From assembly GCF_001039355.2 (NCBI RefSeq), contig NW_019775388.1, forward strand, positions 320,842 to 384,841: a stretch of 64,000 bases of DNA. Reading direction: 5' to 3'. Origin of the DNA: Lingula anatina. Taxonomy: Eukaryota > Brachiopoda > Lingulata > Lingulida > Lingulidae. A program made the translations under genes and the position numbers. Positions 1 through 11,833 of the stretch are shown piece after piece. A model generated the notes under the pieces. It was not told the origin of the DNA, did not search any database, and saw only the letters and a list, made by a program, of their open reading frames with translations. Numbering within the stretch: position 1 is the stretch's first letter; every line of letters begins with the position of its first letter.

Positions 1-130
1 TTTCTTATGAATACGTTGCACAGATTTACCTGCAGTCTTTTATGATTGTGGTTATAGTGGGCATCACTTTTGCTTTGTTTATTAATTTCTGTCCTTATAG
101 CTTACTTGATAAAGAACATTGAATATACTG

Positions 131-135
<5 letters not shown>

Positions 136-187
<52 letters not shown>
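136..187. repeat. (TA)n microsatellite
   Basis: Uninterrupted alternating TA tract of about 50 bases, upstream of the first LRR exon. Confidence 0.9.
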
Positions 188-188
<1 letters not shown>

Positions 189-316
189 TTTTTAGTTTGT
201 AAAATGTATTTCAATTAAAAAAAGTAAAAAAAAAACATTCAAAGTAGATGAAATACAAACTTTTTGTATCATTTCTTTTTCTTTAAAGTAACCGATAATA
301 TATCATTTATTTCCAG

Positions 317-3300
317 TTACCCCCAGTTTAATTGAGGCATTGGCCAAACATCCCAGTCTAGAAGAAATACTTTTGAGGAACAACAAACTGGGTAAGATTT
401 GTGTAGTTTTTATGTGTCTGTTGGTCTGACTGTCTGCATGTATATATGAACCCTTAAAAAGGGATAACAGCTGTTTATGTGATATTCATATTTCATAATA
501 AAAACATTGTAAACAACTCATAGAAAAATAATAATCTCTATTTTTCACCAAAACAGCAGTTATCACAATTATTCTTGAATTGACAAAACATGTGGACCAT
601 CATAGGTGGCTATACCTATGTAATACAGGGTGACCCTCCCCCCCCCAAAAAAAAAAAAAATAATAATAATAAAATAAAATAAATAAATAAAAAAATAATA
701 AACCAGAACCCATAAAATTTTTAATAAATCCTACAAAGGTCCATCAAATTTCAAGAAATTTTCAGTTTTCTTGGTCGCTTTGCATAAAAGCTATGTTATT
801 TTAAAAAATATGCTCTAAATGGCTTTTGAGGCATTGGATGCACACTTACATATGTCACGAAAAAATTGTCAATTTCTCAAACCACAGGCCTACCCAACTA
901 CCAGACTCGGCACCTAAGGATCCTGAATTAACCGGTATATCGGACCACACTACCCGTTTTCAAGGTGTGTGTCAGATCGCATTTCGGAGTATCAGCCAGA
1001 ACACCGACAGGATGAGCCCTGACATGCTCGGCTGTCACCTTGATTGGATTTAAACTATTGTCATAAAATCGCTATATGATTTTAAAACCGGGTGCATAAT
1101 TTTGAAAGCCACCTAGATGAACCTTAGACTGCCACATTAATCTAATACAATGCAAAAAAGCCCTATCAAAAGTGGTTAAAACATTCAAACCGAATGCCGT
1201 AAAGTCCCCATATATCCCCATAGAGACAATAAAATAGAGTACTCTAAAGTAAGAGTACAGTTTAAGGTTGTTCAGCCGAGCGTGGATGAGCCCGCAGTCA
1301 GCTACAAAATTTGCTCTGGGGTATGATACTCCGAAATGCGATCTGACACACACCTTAAAACGGGTAGCGTGGTCTGATATACTGGTTGATTCAGGATCCT
1401 TAGGTGCCGAGTCTGGTAGTTGGGTAGGCCTGAACCATTTATCCTTGAGATACCCCCACAGAAAAAATCTGGTGGGAGGATCCAGTCTGGTGAATGCCAT
1501 GCCCACTCAAGATCATAAGATCATAAGATGATCATACACATATTGAAGTTTAAGTCAAGCAAATTTCTTGAAATTTTAGGAAAAAATAGCAGGGACTAAC
1601 TTTGAATGTTGGAATGGATTCATGAACCATTGGATTGAATGTTGGAATGGATTCATGAACCATTGGTTAGTATGGGCGAATTGTAGTTCACCCCAGGTAA
1701 ATCCATTTTTTTTTTTTTTTTTTTTTGGCCGAAAAGAACAGTTGTTGTCCCTTTTATGTCCCCTCATTGTCATGTCATAGGAATGAACTGTGCATTGCCC
1801 GTAAGTCCCAATGTTACCAATGAGGAGGAGGAGGGGTTGAACAAATGTGCAGATATATGTTAGGATCTACTAGTATACCAATAGGATAAAAGGATAATTA
1901 CAATGGCCTTTTATTAACCATACTATGATACATTGATGGAATTCCAACTCACCTTTTCCCCTAGGGTTGTTATTTTTCACTGACTTGGCTCTTTCTGCCA
2001 GCCAGCTCAAGTTGAATTGTCATGCATGACGTCACACACAATCTTTCTGAAGGTGAGAGAACACTGTTCAAAAAGTACTAAGCTCTGAAACATATGATGT
2101 ACAGGTGCACTAGAAAAAGAGCCATTGCAGTGCTTTTTTGAATACCATGATTTTTATGAGTGAAAGGAGAAGAACTACATGAAAGTCTCCTAGAATTTTC
2201 TTTCTTGGCATTTTATAACTATGTATCATTTACATTATCATGTTATCTAGTGTAAAAGTTCAAAGGTATTGCGAGTTTTTTCTGTTGAATATGTCATGCA
2301 CCCTTTAGAATGATGGACTAGGAAAGGTGTAGCAAAGGAACAGGAATTAAATCTTCTTGCTTTTTACACTTGTTTATTGTCAATCACAGCAGCATCAAAA
2401 CAGTGTGTTTTCAATATAAAAAGTTCAAAGCAAACAAAACTTCACGTTATGAGCGAATGCATTTCTTTGGACAAATAAGTTAGAATTTTATCTGATAAAT
2501 ACATATAAAATATACAAATTGATGTGATTAAATTTTTTAAGTTTTTCACATGTAAATAATTTTTCTAACCTGTGTTTTTTTACTTTGGAAGAGCTAAGGC
2601 ATAGATCTTAAAGCAAAAAAAAAAAGTTGGATAGTAGACCAATATCAGATAATGACTTTGAAGTCATGCTAATCAGTAAAGCCACCACAATAGGTTGGTC
2701 CCAGTCATGTAATTGGTCATGTAATATTGATGTGTTTAAGTTGCTGGTTTGACAAACTTGCATTAAATAGAATATATCTTTCCAAATTCTATAACCAGTG
2801 GTTAAGTGACTCTTAAGTCTGTGGCCATGCCACGTGCATGGCACACACTGCACTATGGGTGTCATCCAGGGTTGAGGTGTTTGGCTGGTGGCATACAAGT
2901 GTCAACAGTTTGATTTGTGGGGACACTAACATACAATGCCTAAAAGATTATAAGCACTGGGGCTTTTTACCATGCTGTATGGTGAGCCCTAGGACTATGA
3001 ACCCTAGATTAATAGCTTGGTGTTTCCCAATGCTGAGTGACTCATACAACAGCCCCTGAGACAGATTAGTGTATAAACACACAAACTTGTTGTACAGTTG
3101 TAATTAGAGGTGGTGAGGTGGGAAAGAGGTCTTCAGGCACTGTTTTCTTGAACTCTAATAAAAAAAATTAATTTTCTGAGCGATGCGCAAGTTGTTTATA
3201 AATTTGTGTGATTCCTTTAAGGAAAGAAAAATTGAAATAGTTGAAAGCATTTTGCTAGCTGCAGGTTAAGTTTTTAACTTCTTTGTCTTTCAGTTGCTCT

Positions 3301-4026
3301 TTTCATTGGATCAAAAAGAAATCATAAAATAAGTTTAAAGGGCTTTTTTTATCCAAATTAGTACATATATGCTCCTTGTTGAATTTTTTTCATAGGTTTT
3401 CTTGTTGCACAATACTTAAACAAAATTCATGTTAAATTTACAAATTTGTTAAATAAGGTGCAAGTAGGTAACCTGCACTCTTCAGACTCTTGCATGTATA
3501 CAAAAATCTGTTTGTTCCATGGCTCTTACAATCACTTTAGGTACAAATCGTCATCACAGTTTCTACTTTGCACCATTACTTACCAAGATGTTCTAGATGG
3601 ACTACACCATGTATTTGGAATTTCACTTTATTTCATGTAAAGATTGACACTTTTAAAAAGTTTGACAATAGACCGTGATGCTTATGTGACTGTATGTAAA
3701 AAGGTTTTTATCATTGTTTACATTTGGTGACTCACTGTTTCGTTATTTGTGTGTCAAAGGTGACTTTCACATTATTTAAACTTTTCAAAAGTTACACGAG
3801 TGGGACATGTTTGCGCAAGTTATTTTTAGATCGTATGAGGTACTGTTTACATTGCAATAAAATTTTTGGTGTTTTGAATTGCAGATTATTTGATGCCAAC
3901 TCTGTATCTGGATATTTCTATTTCTCTAGATAAAATGATTTAAGATATATATTTGAATAAAAATAATTTTCAGAAGAACTTTCTGGGTTGTAGGGTTGTA
4001 AGTGTTTTTCAGAGTGTTTTTTTCTT

Positions 4027-4061
<35 letters not shown>

Positions 4062-7000
4062 AAACAGCATACAGAAAGGTGGTTGAAGCATTACAGTGCT
4101 ATGGAAAAAAAAATGAAATTTGCTATTTGTACCAGAAAAAATAGATGTGTATTAATTTTATCTGTTAAAAAATTCCCTTAAGTAGGGTTTGTTTTCTTTG
4201 CAAAATTTTATGTTTTATTTGTTATTTAACCAAGCTTATCTGGCTGTATTGTTTTGGTTCATTTGCTAAATATATCTGTTGGCTGTCAACTTGTGTTGCA
4301 GCTATTATTTTGTCTTATTTGGTTGAATCACAAAAGAAGTGTGGCATTCTACATACTTGTGGTTCCTCTCTGAATGCAGGATTTACTCCATTTCACGGAC
4401 AGCTTGATTAGTTATTTAGCTGTTTAAGACATTGATGATTGACAGCTTTTTCAGGCGTTAAAGGTTTGACAACAGAACAAAAGAAGTAAACTGAAGCACA
4501 AGGAAGCAAATTCAAAGTAAACAATGCAGTAATTATTGTATTCAGGCTAAGGTGCTGGTCATGCTCTAGGTTGTTATATTAGTTATTGTATTCAGTGGTT
4601 TATTAAGGCTCATGCCTTTCCTTGTATTGTGTGACTGACTTGTTTTTATTGACATCAACCAGGTGTTAAACATATGCCAGGTAAGCTCTTGTTTGTAGGC
4701 ATGCTAAAAATCTCTTTGGTGTCTTTCATTTGATATAGCTCTATGGAGCTGGTGAAATATCATTGGGTTTTATGTGATATCCCCCCCCCCCCCCAGGTTG
4801 GTTTTACTAGACTTTTCTTCTGGTCCTCAGGGGAACTATTCATCAGCCCTTTAGGATTCTGTCATAAATTTAATAAAGACATTTACACCCCTTACTAGAA
4901 TATTTATGCCCCTTAAAATTGGATAATTTGAAGATATGAGCAGGTTGACTCTGATGAAAATGGAACTTTTTATACTGTTTATCTTTCACAATAATTTAAT
5001 TATATTGGACACGGAAGAAGAACATGCCTAACTATTAAATGAGCACTCTATGGCCAATAGTTTAGTTAAGTGAAAAATAAAAGGTTCTTATATTATTATC
5101 ATTACTTTGGGTGTTTACTGAAATAAAAAATGGGCAAATTCTGTACATTTGATGTAGGTTGAGTAAATATGTTATAATAAAAGTTGAGGAAGTGTGTTGA
5201 AGTTATGACAGTTGATTTATGAATTAAGTGATTGGTGAAATGAATATTTGATTTCTTAAAATATATATTTCAAAATGCCATTTTCAAATGAAATTTGAAA
5301 TGAACTAATCAAAATTGCTCGTTGAAAAAGAGAAGAGAAAGAAATGAGAGATTCAATTCCAATTTTATGATTTATGAATTAAAATGATTGATGAAAATGA
5401 ATATTTGATTTCTTAAAATATATATTTCAAAATGCCATTTTCAAATGAAATTTGAAATGAACTAAACAAAATTACTTGTTGAAAAAAAGGGAAAGAAAGA
5501 TTAAAGATTCAATTCCAATTTTTATGTTAGATGAAGACTTCAAAACCCTCTGTTCATGAGTCCAATGACAACAGTGACACACACACACACACACACACTA
5601 AAAATCACCCCTCAGTTACTGCTCAAACACTTCCAAAGGAAACAAATTAGTAGCCAAGAGCCCAATAACTTTGAAGTAGACAAGGCAGTGAACTGTCCAG
5701 AGACTTGTCTATGTTATTGGAATGGCAGTGGTTCTAGTTGTGGATCATGAACATCAATCAGGATTGACATCCACCTGTGCTCTAGTCTCTGCCAGTAATC
5801 AAGTTGTGGAGGCACACCTGGCCACCCTATCAGATCCTAGGAGGTGATTTTTTTAAAGTAAATTTTCTGTAGTAAATCTGGTATTATCAAAGGTTGGTAG
5901 AGGGATTTTTATGAGAAATGATTAATCCAGAGCTCTGGCACTGTCCTGGAATCCAATCAAAATATGCTAGCTGTACAGGGTAGCATTATTTAACCTATAA
6001 ATCACCATATCAGTTTTTTTTTTTTTAAAGTGAATTATGTGTTTTGATAGTTAAATTATTTTGCATGACTGGTGGATTTAAGTAGTAAAGACAATATCTT
6101 CCATTCTTTAATTGAGGAAGTGCTTTAATTGAGGAAGCATTTTTGGCTGGAAGACTGGATTATTTATCTTAGCTTGAGGAAAAAAGTAACAATGACCATG
6201 TCAGTGTGTACTGTTATAACATAGTGAGCTGGAGTATGTACTTTTACTTGAAATTCAAAATAGGTGCACTGGGTGGGTTATTGATGCAGTTTCCAGGTTA
6301 CAAAGGATTTGGAATGTGATAATAAAATGTTTTATATTCCCATTTTTATTGAAGAGATAAGTGCTTTACTCTGATGTTAAGTGCACTTTTAATTTTGATT
6401 TTTCTTTCTAAATTGAATGACATTGAGGTCTCTTCCCCATCTTGCTATAATATTGTGTGCACCTGTAGGTACTTTCACCCAGAGCTGATAGCTTTCAATG
6501 TAATTTACACACCAGGAAGGATTTCTTCGAAAATGAAAGTAAAATTAATGTAGGCAGTAAGTGAGAGCTAACCAGCAATTCAATAAAATGGTACCTTATG
6601 CAGCTTTTCTTATATTGCATATTTGTTTTCTCAAAGTGGTATTGTCAGATATGTTTTTTTTTTAATTTTTGTATACCCTTTACTATTTAAAAACAAACAT
6701 GCAGGATTTTTACACTTGTTGGCATTTCCTTTAATTCTACACATATTTTTTGCAATCAATTTTTATGAATATCATTGATCACAATGGATAATTAAATAAT
6801 ACATATTTTAAGAAGTGTAATGTAAGCAGTCCAGAGTTAAGTATGAAACATTAATCTTCCAGGTGATGGAGCACTGCGAGGGCTACTGCAGGTGTTCAGG
6901 AGGGCACATGCTGGGGAACACAGTCAAACTAAACTACACACCCTAGACATCAGGTAACGTCAAGGGAATTTACTCTCTTTTTAGTAGGGTCAGCACAATT

Positions 7001-9722
7001 GTGCTGGAGGTTATCAGGTGTGTAAGCCAAATGATATATTACACAATATTAATGCTAGTAATTGATGGATATATTAAAGCATTAATTTTGTTTACTATAT
7101 ATATATTTTTTCCCTGATAACCATAGAAAATGGATAGAATTGATAATGAAATGTACATGTATCTTAATATCGAGGGACTGAAAATGTTATCATTGATGGT
7201 AATAGAAAAATTATAATCTAAAATTGGACCCCCCATCCAAAAAATAAATAAATAAATAAAATAAATAAATAAATAAATAAGAACCTGCCTTTTTTTCCAA
7301 AATGTATCAAGAAGTGATTATGTACCTAGTAACTGCAGCTGTTTTAGTACAAAGATAAGGATCATCAGTAAGTGGGATTGCCCAAGAATTGAAAGCACCC
7401 CTGTCAAGTTGGTTCTGTTGTGATCATGTTTCACCTTGTCAGAGCAATGATTACCTGAAAGTTCTTAACTCACACCTGTCCCACTACTTCTTATTTGAAG
7501 CACCACCTACAGTCCAGTACTCAAATAGTGATTGGCTGTCAGGTGATTCAGCATAAAGTACAAGTCTGTGGTTTTTGGCAATCTGTTATCACTTCATGGT
7601 AATGGCTGCCAGTTGCCAACTTCTGTTTATTTTTTCTGATCATTATGATGACACTTCACACATTTGTGAGAGCTTCTCAGGGAAGGTTACCTAGAATGGT
7701 TGACTGTAGACTTAAGTGATGGTCTGTAAGGGTACATAATGTAGGGCTAATGTAAATATGACTGCAAAATTTGTAAACAAGTTGAGATTTACCTCAAGTC
7801 CATGCTTCGCTGTAGCATGGAGAAGTAACCATAAGGCAGGTGCCCTACAACCTTTCATAAAACCAACTCTGATCTCTCAGACATGTTACAATTAAATCCA
7901 TCCAGACAGAGATGCCCTTGCCAGAAATGCTGGGTGGAAAGTAACTAATTACACTGAGTGTTTTTAACCATACTTCCTGCTGTTCTTTTTTACCCATTTT
8001 AAATTCTTTATTGTTATTATTATTATTTTGTTTTTTACTATCCAAAATGATGAAATTAGAAAGTTTTCAGTTTTTGTTAAACATTGGTATCTTTTATGTA
8101 GCTTCTTTTCTACAGTCATTAACAAAAAAAAAAAAAACTCTTAAAAAGAGTTTTACTAAGAATCATTAAATATGAAAATCTGTTTCTGAAACCACTATAA
8201 TAACTTGCAGATAATCTCATTTTGATATTTCACAAAACACACATTTAATGTTGCCATCTTAATTTTTTAAGTGAAAGGAAGTACTGGAAGATGGTGACAA
8301 TATCAATTTATTAGATAATCCTTGATATCAAGTGTACCTCTCTAAATGTACATGATATTCTTGATCAGTTCTGAACCTATGCCATTTGGGAAAATTATTC
8401 ACTAAAAAAAAGTAACAATATAATAGACCCATCCCCCCAAATAGTGATAAGATTAGGGTGTGGTACTTCATTTTGGATATTCCCATGCTCCAATACTTGC
8501 AAAAGAGGTGTATTGCCCTTTGTTTTGTTTCAAAGCACTGGCTTTTCATGAAAATCCAGGTTGAAATGTTACCTGCCCCCTTGATAAGTGCTAGCATGTC
8601 CATGTTGCCAACCAAGGCCATCAGGAATTTAACAGGCATTTGACAAAGACATCAAAGTGAGACATATCAGCTAATTGGGAATTAATTTGTAAGATAATTA
8701 GGTTGATACAACTAAATAGTGTTAGCATTTACATGATAATAGTGTAATATAACAAATCTAAAAGGCATATTGCCAAACTGAACACATAATGTTCACTGTA
8801 ACAAAGGGAACTATCATGATGGAGTTTTTTAGAACTTTGGGGGATTTTTTTGATGAATTAAAATTGACATTTGGAATTTCCTCCTATGGGTATATTTATT
8901 AGGTTTGGATTATTGCCAAAACCATCCACTGTATTTGTTTTTTATCTTACATGCAGCTTTTGTCAATATTTAAGAGATAATTATGTGTGTTCTGTGAAAT
9001 CAGGAAATGCTTTTTTGGGTGCCTCATTTAAAGAAAGTCACAGTAAATATGTTTAGTATCTTTTTTTCAACATCAAGGATATGTGAAATTTAAGATGTGT
9101 TGAAGTATTAAAGAGGCTAAATAAATTTTAGAAGTAATTAAGCAATAAGTTGGAAATCCCCTGTGTAGGAAATCCCCTATTAACCATGTGACGTAGCTCA
9201 TTGTCAAGTTTCAAAGATGGCATGATGCCAAACTTTACCATACCACTCCTGGATGAAGGCTATGGGTAATGAGATGTATCTGTATTGCCTATCTTGGCAT
9301 TAGTTAGTGTCTATTTTGTTTTTGTGAAATATTTCTCAATTAAATATTTTCCTATTATTGTATTATGGAGCATTTTTGTTACTTAATGTTTTTAGATGAA
9401 TGGGGATTTTTATATGCAAGTGTAGGCACGAGTTATGATTATCTTAAACCCCCTTTTGCTTAGTTTCAGCAAGCGATGTTTTACAGAAGAATGCCTCACA
9501 GAGTTTGCCAGAGGACTGGAAGTCATTGCTAAATATGAGAAAAGACACATCCTTTATAGACTGGCGTATATTCAATGTCATTGGAAACCTGGTTTAAAAC
9601 CATGGCAATTAACTCAACAAGATATCAGGCAAATTCTTTTAAATTCTGTTCAATTTCCATATGGAAGCCTGCTTCCAACAGAAGCCTCAACATTATTTGG
9701 AGAATTCTTGAGTCAAATGTGA
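317..9722 (+). CDS. Leucine-rich-repeat protein, C-terminal three exons (partial)
   Basis: Three exons join in frame: 317-391 (after ttccag, before GTAAGA), 6863-6953 (after cttccag, before GTAACG) and 9470-9722 (after gtttcag, stop TGA at 9720-9722). The first two encode ribonuclease-inhibitor-like LRR units; LEEILLRNNKLGDGALRGLL spans the first junction and a TLDIS strand spans the second. The last exon carries a helical, LRR-free tail of about 70 residues rich in Leu, Gln and Trp, ending in FLSQM. The 5' part lies before the window. I do not recognise the family: a scaffold or repair protein with C-terminal LRRs (for example TONSL-like) is possible, but this is a guess. Two AATAAA signals at 10086-10098 could end the mRNA, which would then run tail-to-tail into the Jun 3' region. 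Confidence 0.7.
627..1510. mobile_element. Degenerate mariner-like/foldback element
   Basis: The segment starts near a tacagggtg motif typical of small mariner-like ends. It holds two arms of 107 bp each (887-993 and 1324-1430) that are near-perfect reverse complements around a 330 bp spacer. On the minus strand near 1440-1480 a frame reads FFLWGYLKDK, the [10 protein letters not shown] block found before the last catalytic Asp of mariner-family transposases, and it runs on into the inverted arm. No intact transposase frame remains. The outer ends are uncertain. Confidence 0.55.
1602..1666. repeat. Tandem repeat, 33 bp x 2
   Basis: A 33 bp unit beginning ttgaatgttggaatgg occurs twice head to tail with almost no change. 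Confidence 0.85.
2027..2034. promoter_or_regulatory. Perfect CRE palindrome (isolated)
   Basis: TGACGTCA, the full cAMP-response element recognised by CREB/ATF bZIP proteins. It sits inside an intron without other promoter signs, so its use is unknown. Confidence 0.3.
5213..5526. repeat. 155 bp tandem duplication
   Basis: Two copies (about 5213-5367 and 5368-5526) share long identical stretches, including the run from gaatatttgatttcttaaaa to caaatgaaatttgaaatgaa. They differ by small indels, so this is an old local duplication. Confidence 0.8.
6954..9469 (+). other. Last intron of the LRR gene
   Basis: 2.5 kb of A/T-rich sequence with an (aaat)n tract at about 7240-7280. No exon or structured element is visible. 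Confidence 0.5.
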
Positions 9723-10489
9723 CTGAAACTTATTAACACTGATGGTGGTCATGAATTCTACATTTATCAAGTAAGTTTCATCATCTTTTGATAGGCAATC
9801 CATTATTTTTTCATTATTATTTTACATTAATATTAATTTTCTTTTCTTTTTTTGCTGATGAAAAGTAAATGATTTACTTTACGAAAAGTTGTGTGCGTAT
9901 CATTTTAGGTACAAAGGTATAGCTAGGCTGTTTTGGGCCAGATACTATGGGAATGTTCAAATGTTTGGCAATGTTATATTAAGCGCGAAGAGTGGAAGAT
10001 TAATTACATTCATACTTATGCTAAGAAAAAGAAACTAAAAACAACTGTCAAGTCAGTTTGATCTTGTATTCATTGTATGAAATTTAATAAATAATAAATG
10101 GCAATGATTTAAGCATGAATTTTTCAGTTATAAGCACCGAAACTGTACAAATATTTACAAAACTGAGGTACAAAATGATATGCAACATGCTGCATACTTA
10201 AAAATGAACATATTTACAATGCAAAAAAACTCAATATCACTCTTATTTACAACAACCGTTTTAAACATATATAATCACTGATAGCATACATTTAAAACAT
10301 CTTTTTAAAACAAATGCTGTCATATAAAAAAGAATCTGATCAACAGATCCATTTTATAAGAAAAAAATGCTCTCCAAGCTTTTTCACATCGAACAATGCA
10401 AGTCACATTCAACAGTTTTTTTTCTTCAAACAGACAAAGTTTGTGCATATGTCACATATATATAAAGTATTTTAAAGCCCTCCAGCTTA
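9723..10489 (-). other. 3' region between LRR gene and Jun
   Basis: Holds the 3' UTR of the LRR transcript (+) and most likely the 3' UTR of Jun (-). No other coding signal. The A/T-rich content fits the unstable mRNA 3' ends of immediate-early genes, but I see no clear ATTTA cluster. Confidence 0.5.
10086..10098 (+). terminator. Poly(A) signals of the LRR gene
   Basis: Two overlapping AATAAA hexamers (10086-10091 and 10093-10098), 365 bases after the stop codon of the LRR gene. The opposite strand reads ATTAAA-like hexamers at the same spot, so the convergent Jun transcript could end here too. Confidence 0.5.
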
Positions 10490-11329
10490 TTAGCTCATGC
10501 TTGTTGAAATCATGACCTGACATCCACTGTTCACATGTTCCATTATTTGTTGCTTGAGGTACGCAACTTGGTCTCGGAGCTGGCCTGCTGTACTTGAGAG
10601 TTCAGTGTTAATAGATTTTAAATGGTTTACTCTTTCTTCAAGGCGCGAAATTCTCTCTAATTTACGCGTGCGGCACTTTCTGGCAGCAACACGGTTTCTT
10701 GCCCTCTTCCTCTCCAACTTGATTCTTTCTTGGCTCTCCATGTTTATAGGTGACAGTGGAGGGGTGGTGCCAAGGCATGGGACCGTCTGGGGCTCTTCCT
10801 TCAGGTGTGTAAGCTGCATATTCTGTGGCATAGCATAGTTTGGGTGTGACTGCTGCATAGGTGGAGCATAAGAGGCTGGAGCACTCACCATGACGGTTGT
10901 TCCAGGCAGAGAAGTGCATGTTGTGGCACTAGGGGCTGTCGTACGCATAGGCTGGAGTGTTGTCAACGTGTGGGAAGCAGAGGAAGGCACGGTCCCACTG
11001 CTGGAACTCTCTTCGGGGTGCTGGTGGAGTTCTGCCAATGCGTCGACGAAGCCACGGGCGTAAGCCTCCTGTTCTTCTGTAACGTTTTTTGGATAAATAA
11101 ACTGGGTCGGTGTAGGAGTGGTCACAACCATACCGTTCTGTTGGATTATCATCCTCTCGAGCTCTGGTGAACCCAACTTCAGCAAATTGAGATCTGGCGA
11201 GTTCAGAAGGCCTCCGAATTTTTGTGCCTTTGTTTTACCGGCACCAAAGTCTAAGGTCATAGCCTTTTTCAAGTCCTTTACAGCACTTCTGTTGTTAGCC
11301 ATGCCGTCTTCGTAAAAAGTAGTTTCCAT
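10490..11329 (-). CDS. jun: Jun, AP-1 bZIP transcription factor (intronless)
   Basis: Single-exon frame of 279 residues, close to vertebrate c-Jun in architecture. The N-terminus METTFYED matches the conserved Jun start. A delta-like JNK docking stretch (KDLKKAMTL, about 18-26) is followed by two Ser-Pro sites in the contexts [10 protein letters not shown] (S44) and GSPELERM (S54), the equivalents of c-Jun S63 and S73, then by the TPTPTQF block (about 71-77). [10 protein letters not shown] sumoylation-like motif and a [17 protein letters not shown] segment precede the basic region (about 202-226). The leucine zipper has Leu at 230, 237, 244, 251 and 258. The C-terminus keeps HVNSGCQ. Residue 217 in the basic region is Arg where Jun proteins usually have Ser or Thr. 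The gene is intronless as in vertebrates. It dimerises with Fos/ATF partners on TRE/CRE sites in the nucleus; its own upstream region carries such sites. Confidence 0.97.
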   Translation of the reverse strand: METTFYEDGMANNRSAVKDLKKAMTLDFGAGKTKAQKFGGLLNSPDLNLLKLGSPELERMIIQQNGMVVTTPTPTQFIYPKNVTEEQEAYARGFVDALAELHQHPEESSSSGTVPSSASHTLTTLQPMRTTAPSATTCTSLPGTTVMVSAPASYAPPMQQSHPNYAMPQNMQLTHLKEEPQTVPCLGTTPPLSPINMESQERIKLERKRARNRVAARKCRTRKLERISRLEERVNHLKSINTELSSTAGQLRDQVAYLKQQIMEHVNSGCQVMISTSMS

Positions 11330-11519
11330 TGTGTTTCTTTCTCAGTAAGGTGCGACTCGGCTTCCTGATGAATAACTTTGTTTTGATGATTCAATTGTCT
11401 CTGTGGTACGTGTACGTGTGTTCACAATAGCTTACCACAGCTGAAATGTCTGAAACAACTCTCTGATTCACTATTTCTGGCCGTTTGGCGCTATCTGTCC
11501 TGCCTGATTTCAAAACGTG

Positions 11520-11630
11520 TTTATGACTCAGAGAGTGTACTCCTCTGTACTTATAGTGGTGAGTAATACACTATATTTAGAATGACATCACTTTTCAGTC
11601 AGCCGATTGGTCAAAAATGACATCACTGCC
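11520..11630 (-). promoter_or_regulatory. jun: Jun proximal promoter: TATA-like, MEF2, two TGACATCA, CCAAT
   Basis: Read in gene direction (high to low coordinate) the sites are: TGATGTCA (11618-11625), CCAAT (11606-11610), TGATGTCA (11583-11590), a MEF2 consensus CTAAATATAG (11571-11580), a TATAAG box (11550-11555) and TGAGTCA, a canonical TRE (11524-11530). TGACATCA is the sequence of the proximal jun1 TRE bound by Jun/ATF2 in human JUN, and in human JUN it also lies between a CCAAT box and a MEF2 site. The start site was not mapped; from the TATA-like box it should lie near 11520-11525, leaving a 5' UTR of about 190 bases. Confidence 0.75.
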
Positions 11631-11705
11631 ATGTGACTTGAATAGACATTCGCGGACTTGACCTTTCACCCCGGCAACGTGTTGCATTGTGGGCCGCAAA
11701 ATCCA

Positions 11706-11833
11706 TGACGTATACTGTCTGCGTAACAGTTTTGCCCTTTTATGGAAAGCGGGATTTCCCTTTTAGTTGGATGTGCCCTAGTTTCTAGCAGGTTCGGAGC
11801 GCAAAACAAATCAATATTCATATCGTGACGTGG
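11706..11833. promoter_or_regulatory. jun: Jun distal control sites: CRE-like, CArG box, kappaB site
   Basis: TGACGTAT (11706-11713), a consensus CArG box CCTTTTATGG (11736-11745; SRF site), a consensus kappaB site GGGATTTCCC (11751-11760) and TGACGTGG (11826-11833) lie within 130 bases. SRF, CREB/ATF and Rel inputs are standard for immediate-early genes. The matches are seen directly; binding is inferred. Confidence 0.6.

Larger units (their letters stand above)
392..6862 (+). other. Long intron of the LRR gene
   Basis: This 6.5 kb intron holds no exon that I can support. It contains a foldback element with transposase-like scraps (about 627-1510), a 33 bp tandem repeat (1602-1666), poly-T at about 4019-4059, poly-C at about 4780-4795, a (CA)n tract at about 5577-5599 and a 155 bp tandem duplication (5213-5526). 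A perfect CRE palindrome TGACGTCA stands alone at 2027-2034. The short open frames here are A/T-rich, lack splice context and resemble nothing known. Confidence 0.6.

Noticed and set aside
4019-4060. Long poly-T, considered as the poly(A) tail of an inserted retrocopy
   Set aside because: No coding remnant or target duplication beside it; taken as a simple homopolymer.
10554-11315. Several open frames on the plus strand and in another minus frame over Jun
   Set aside because: Shadows of the Jun coding sequence.
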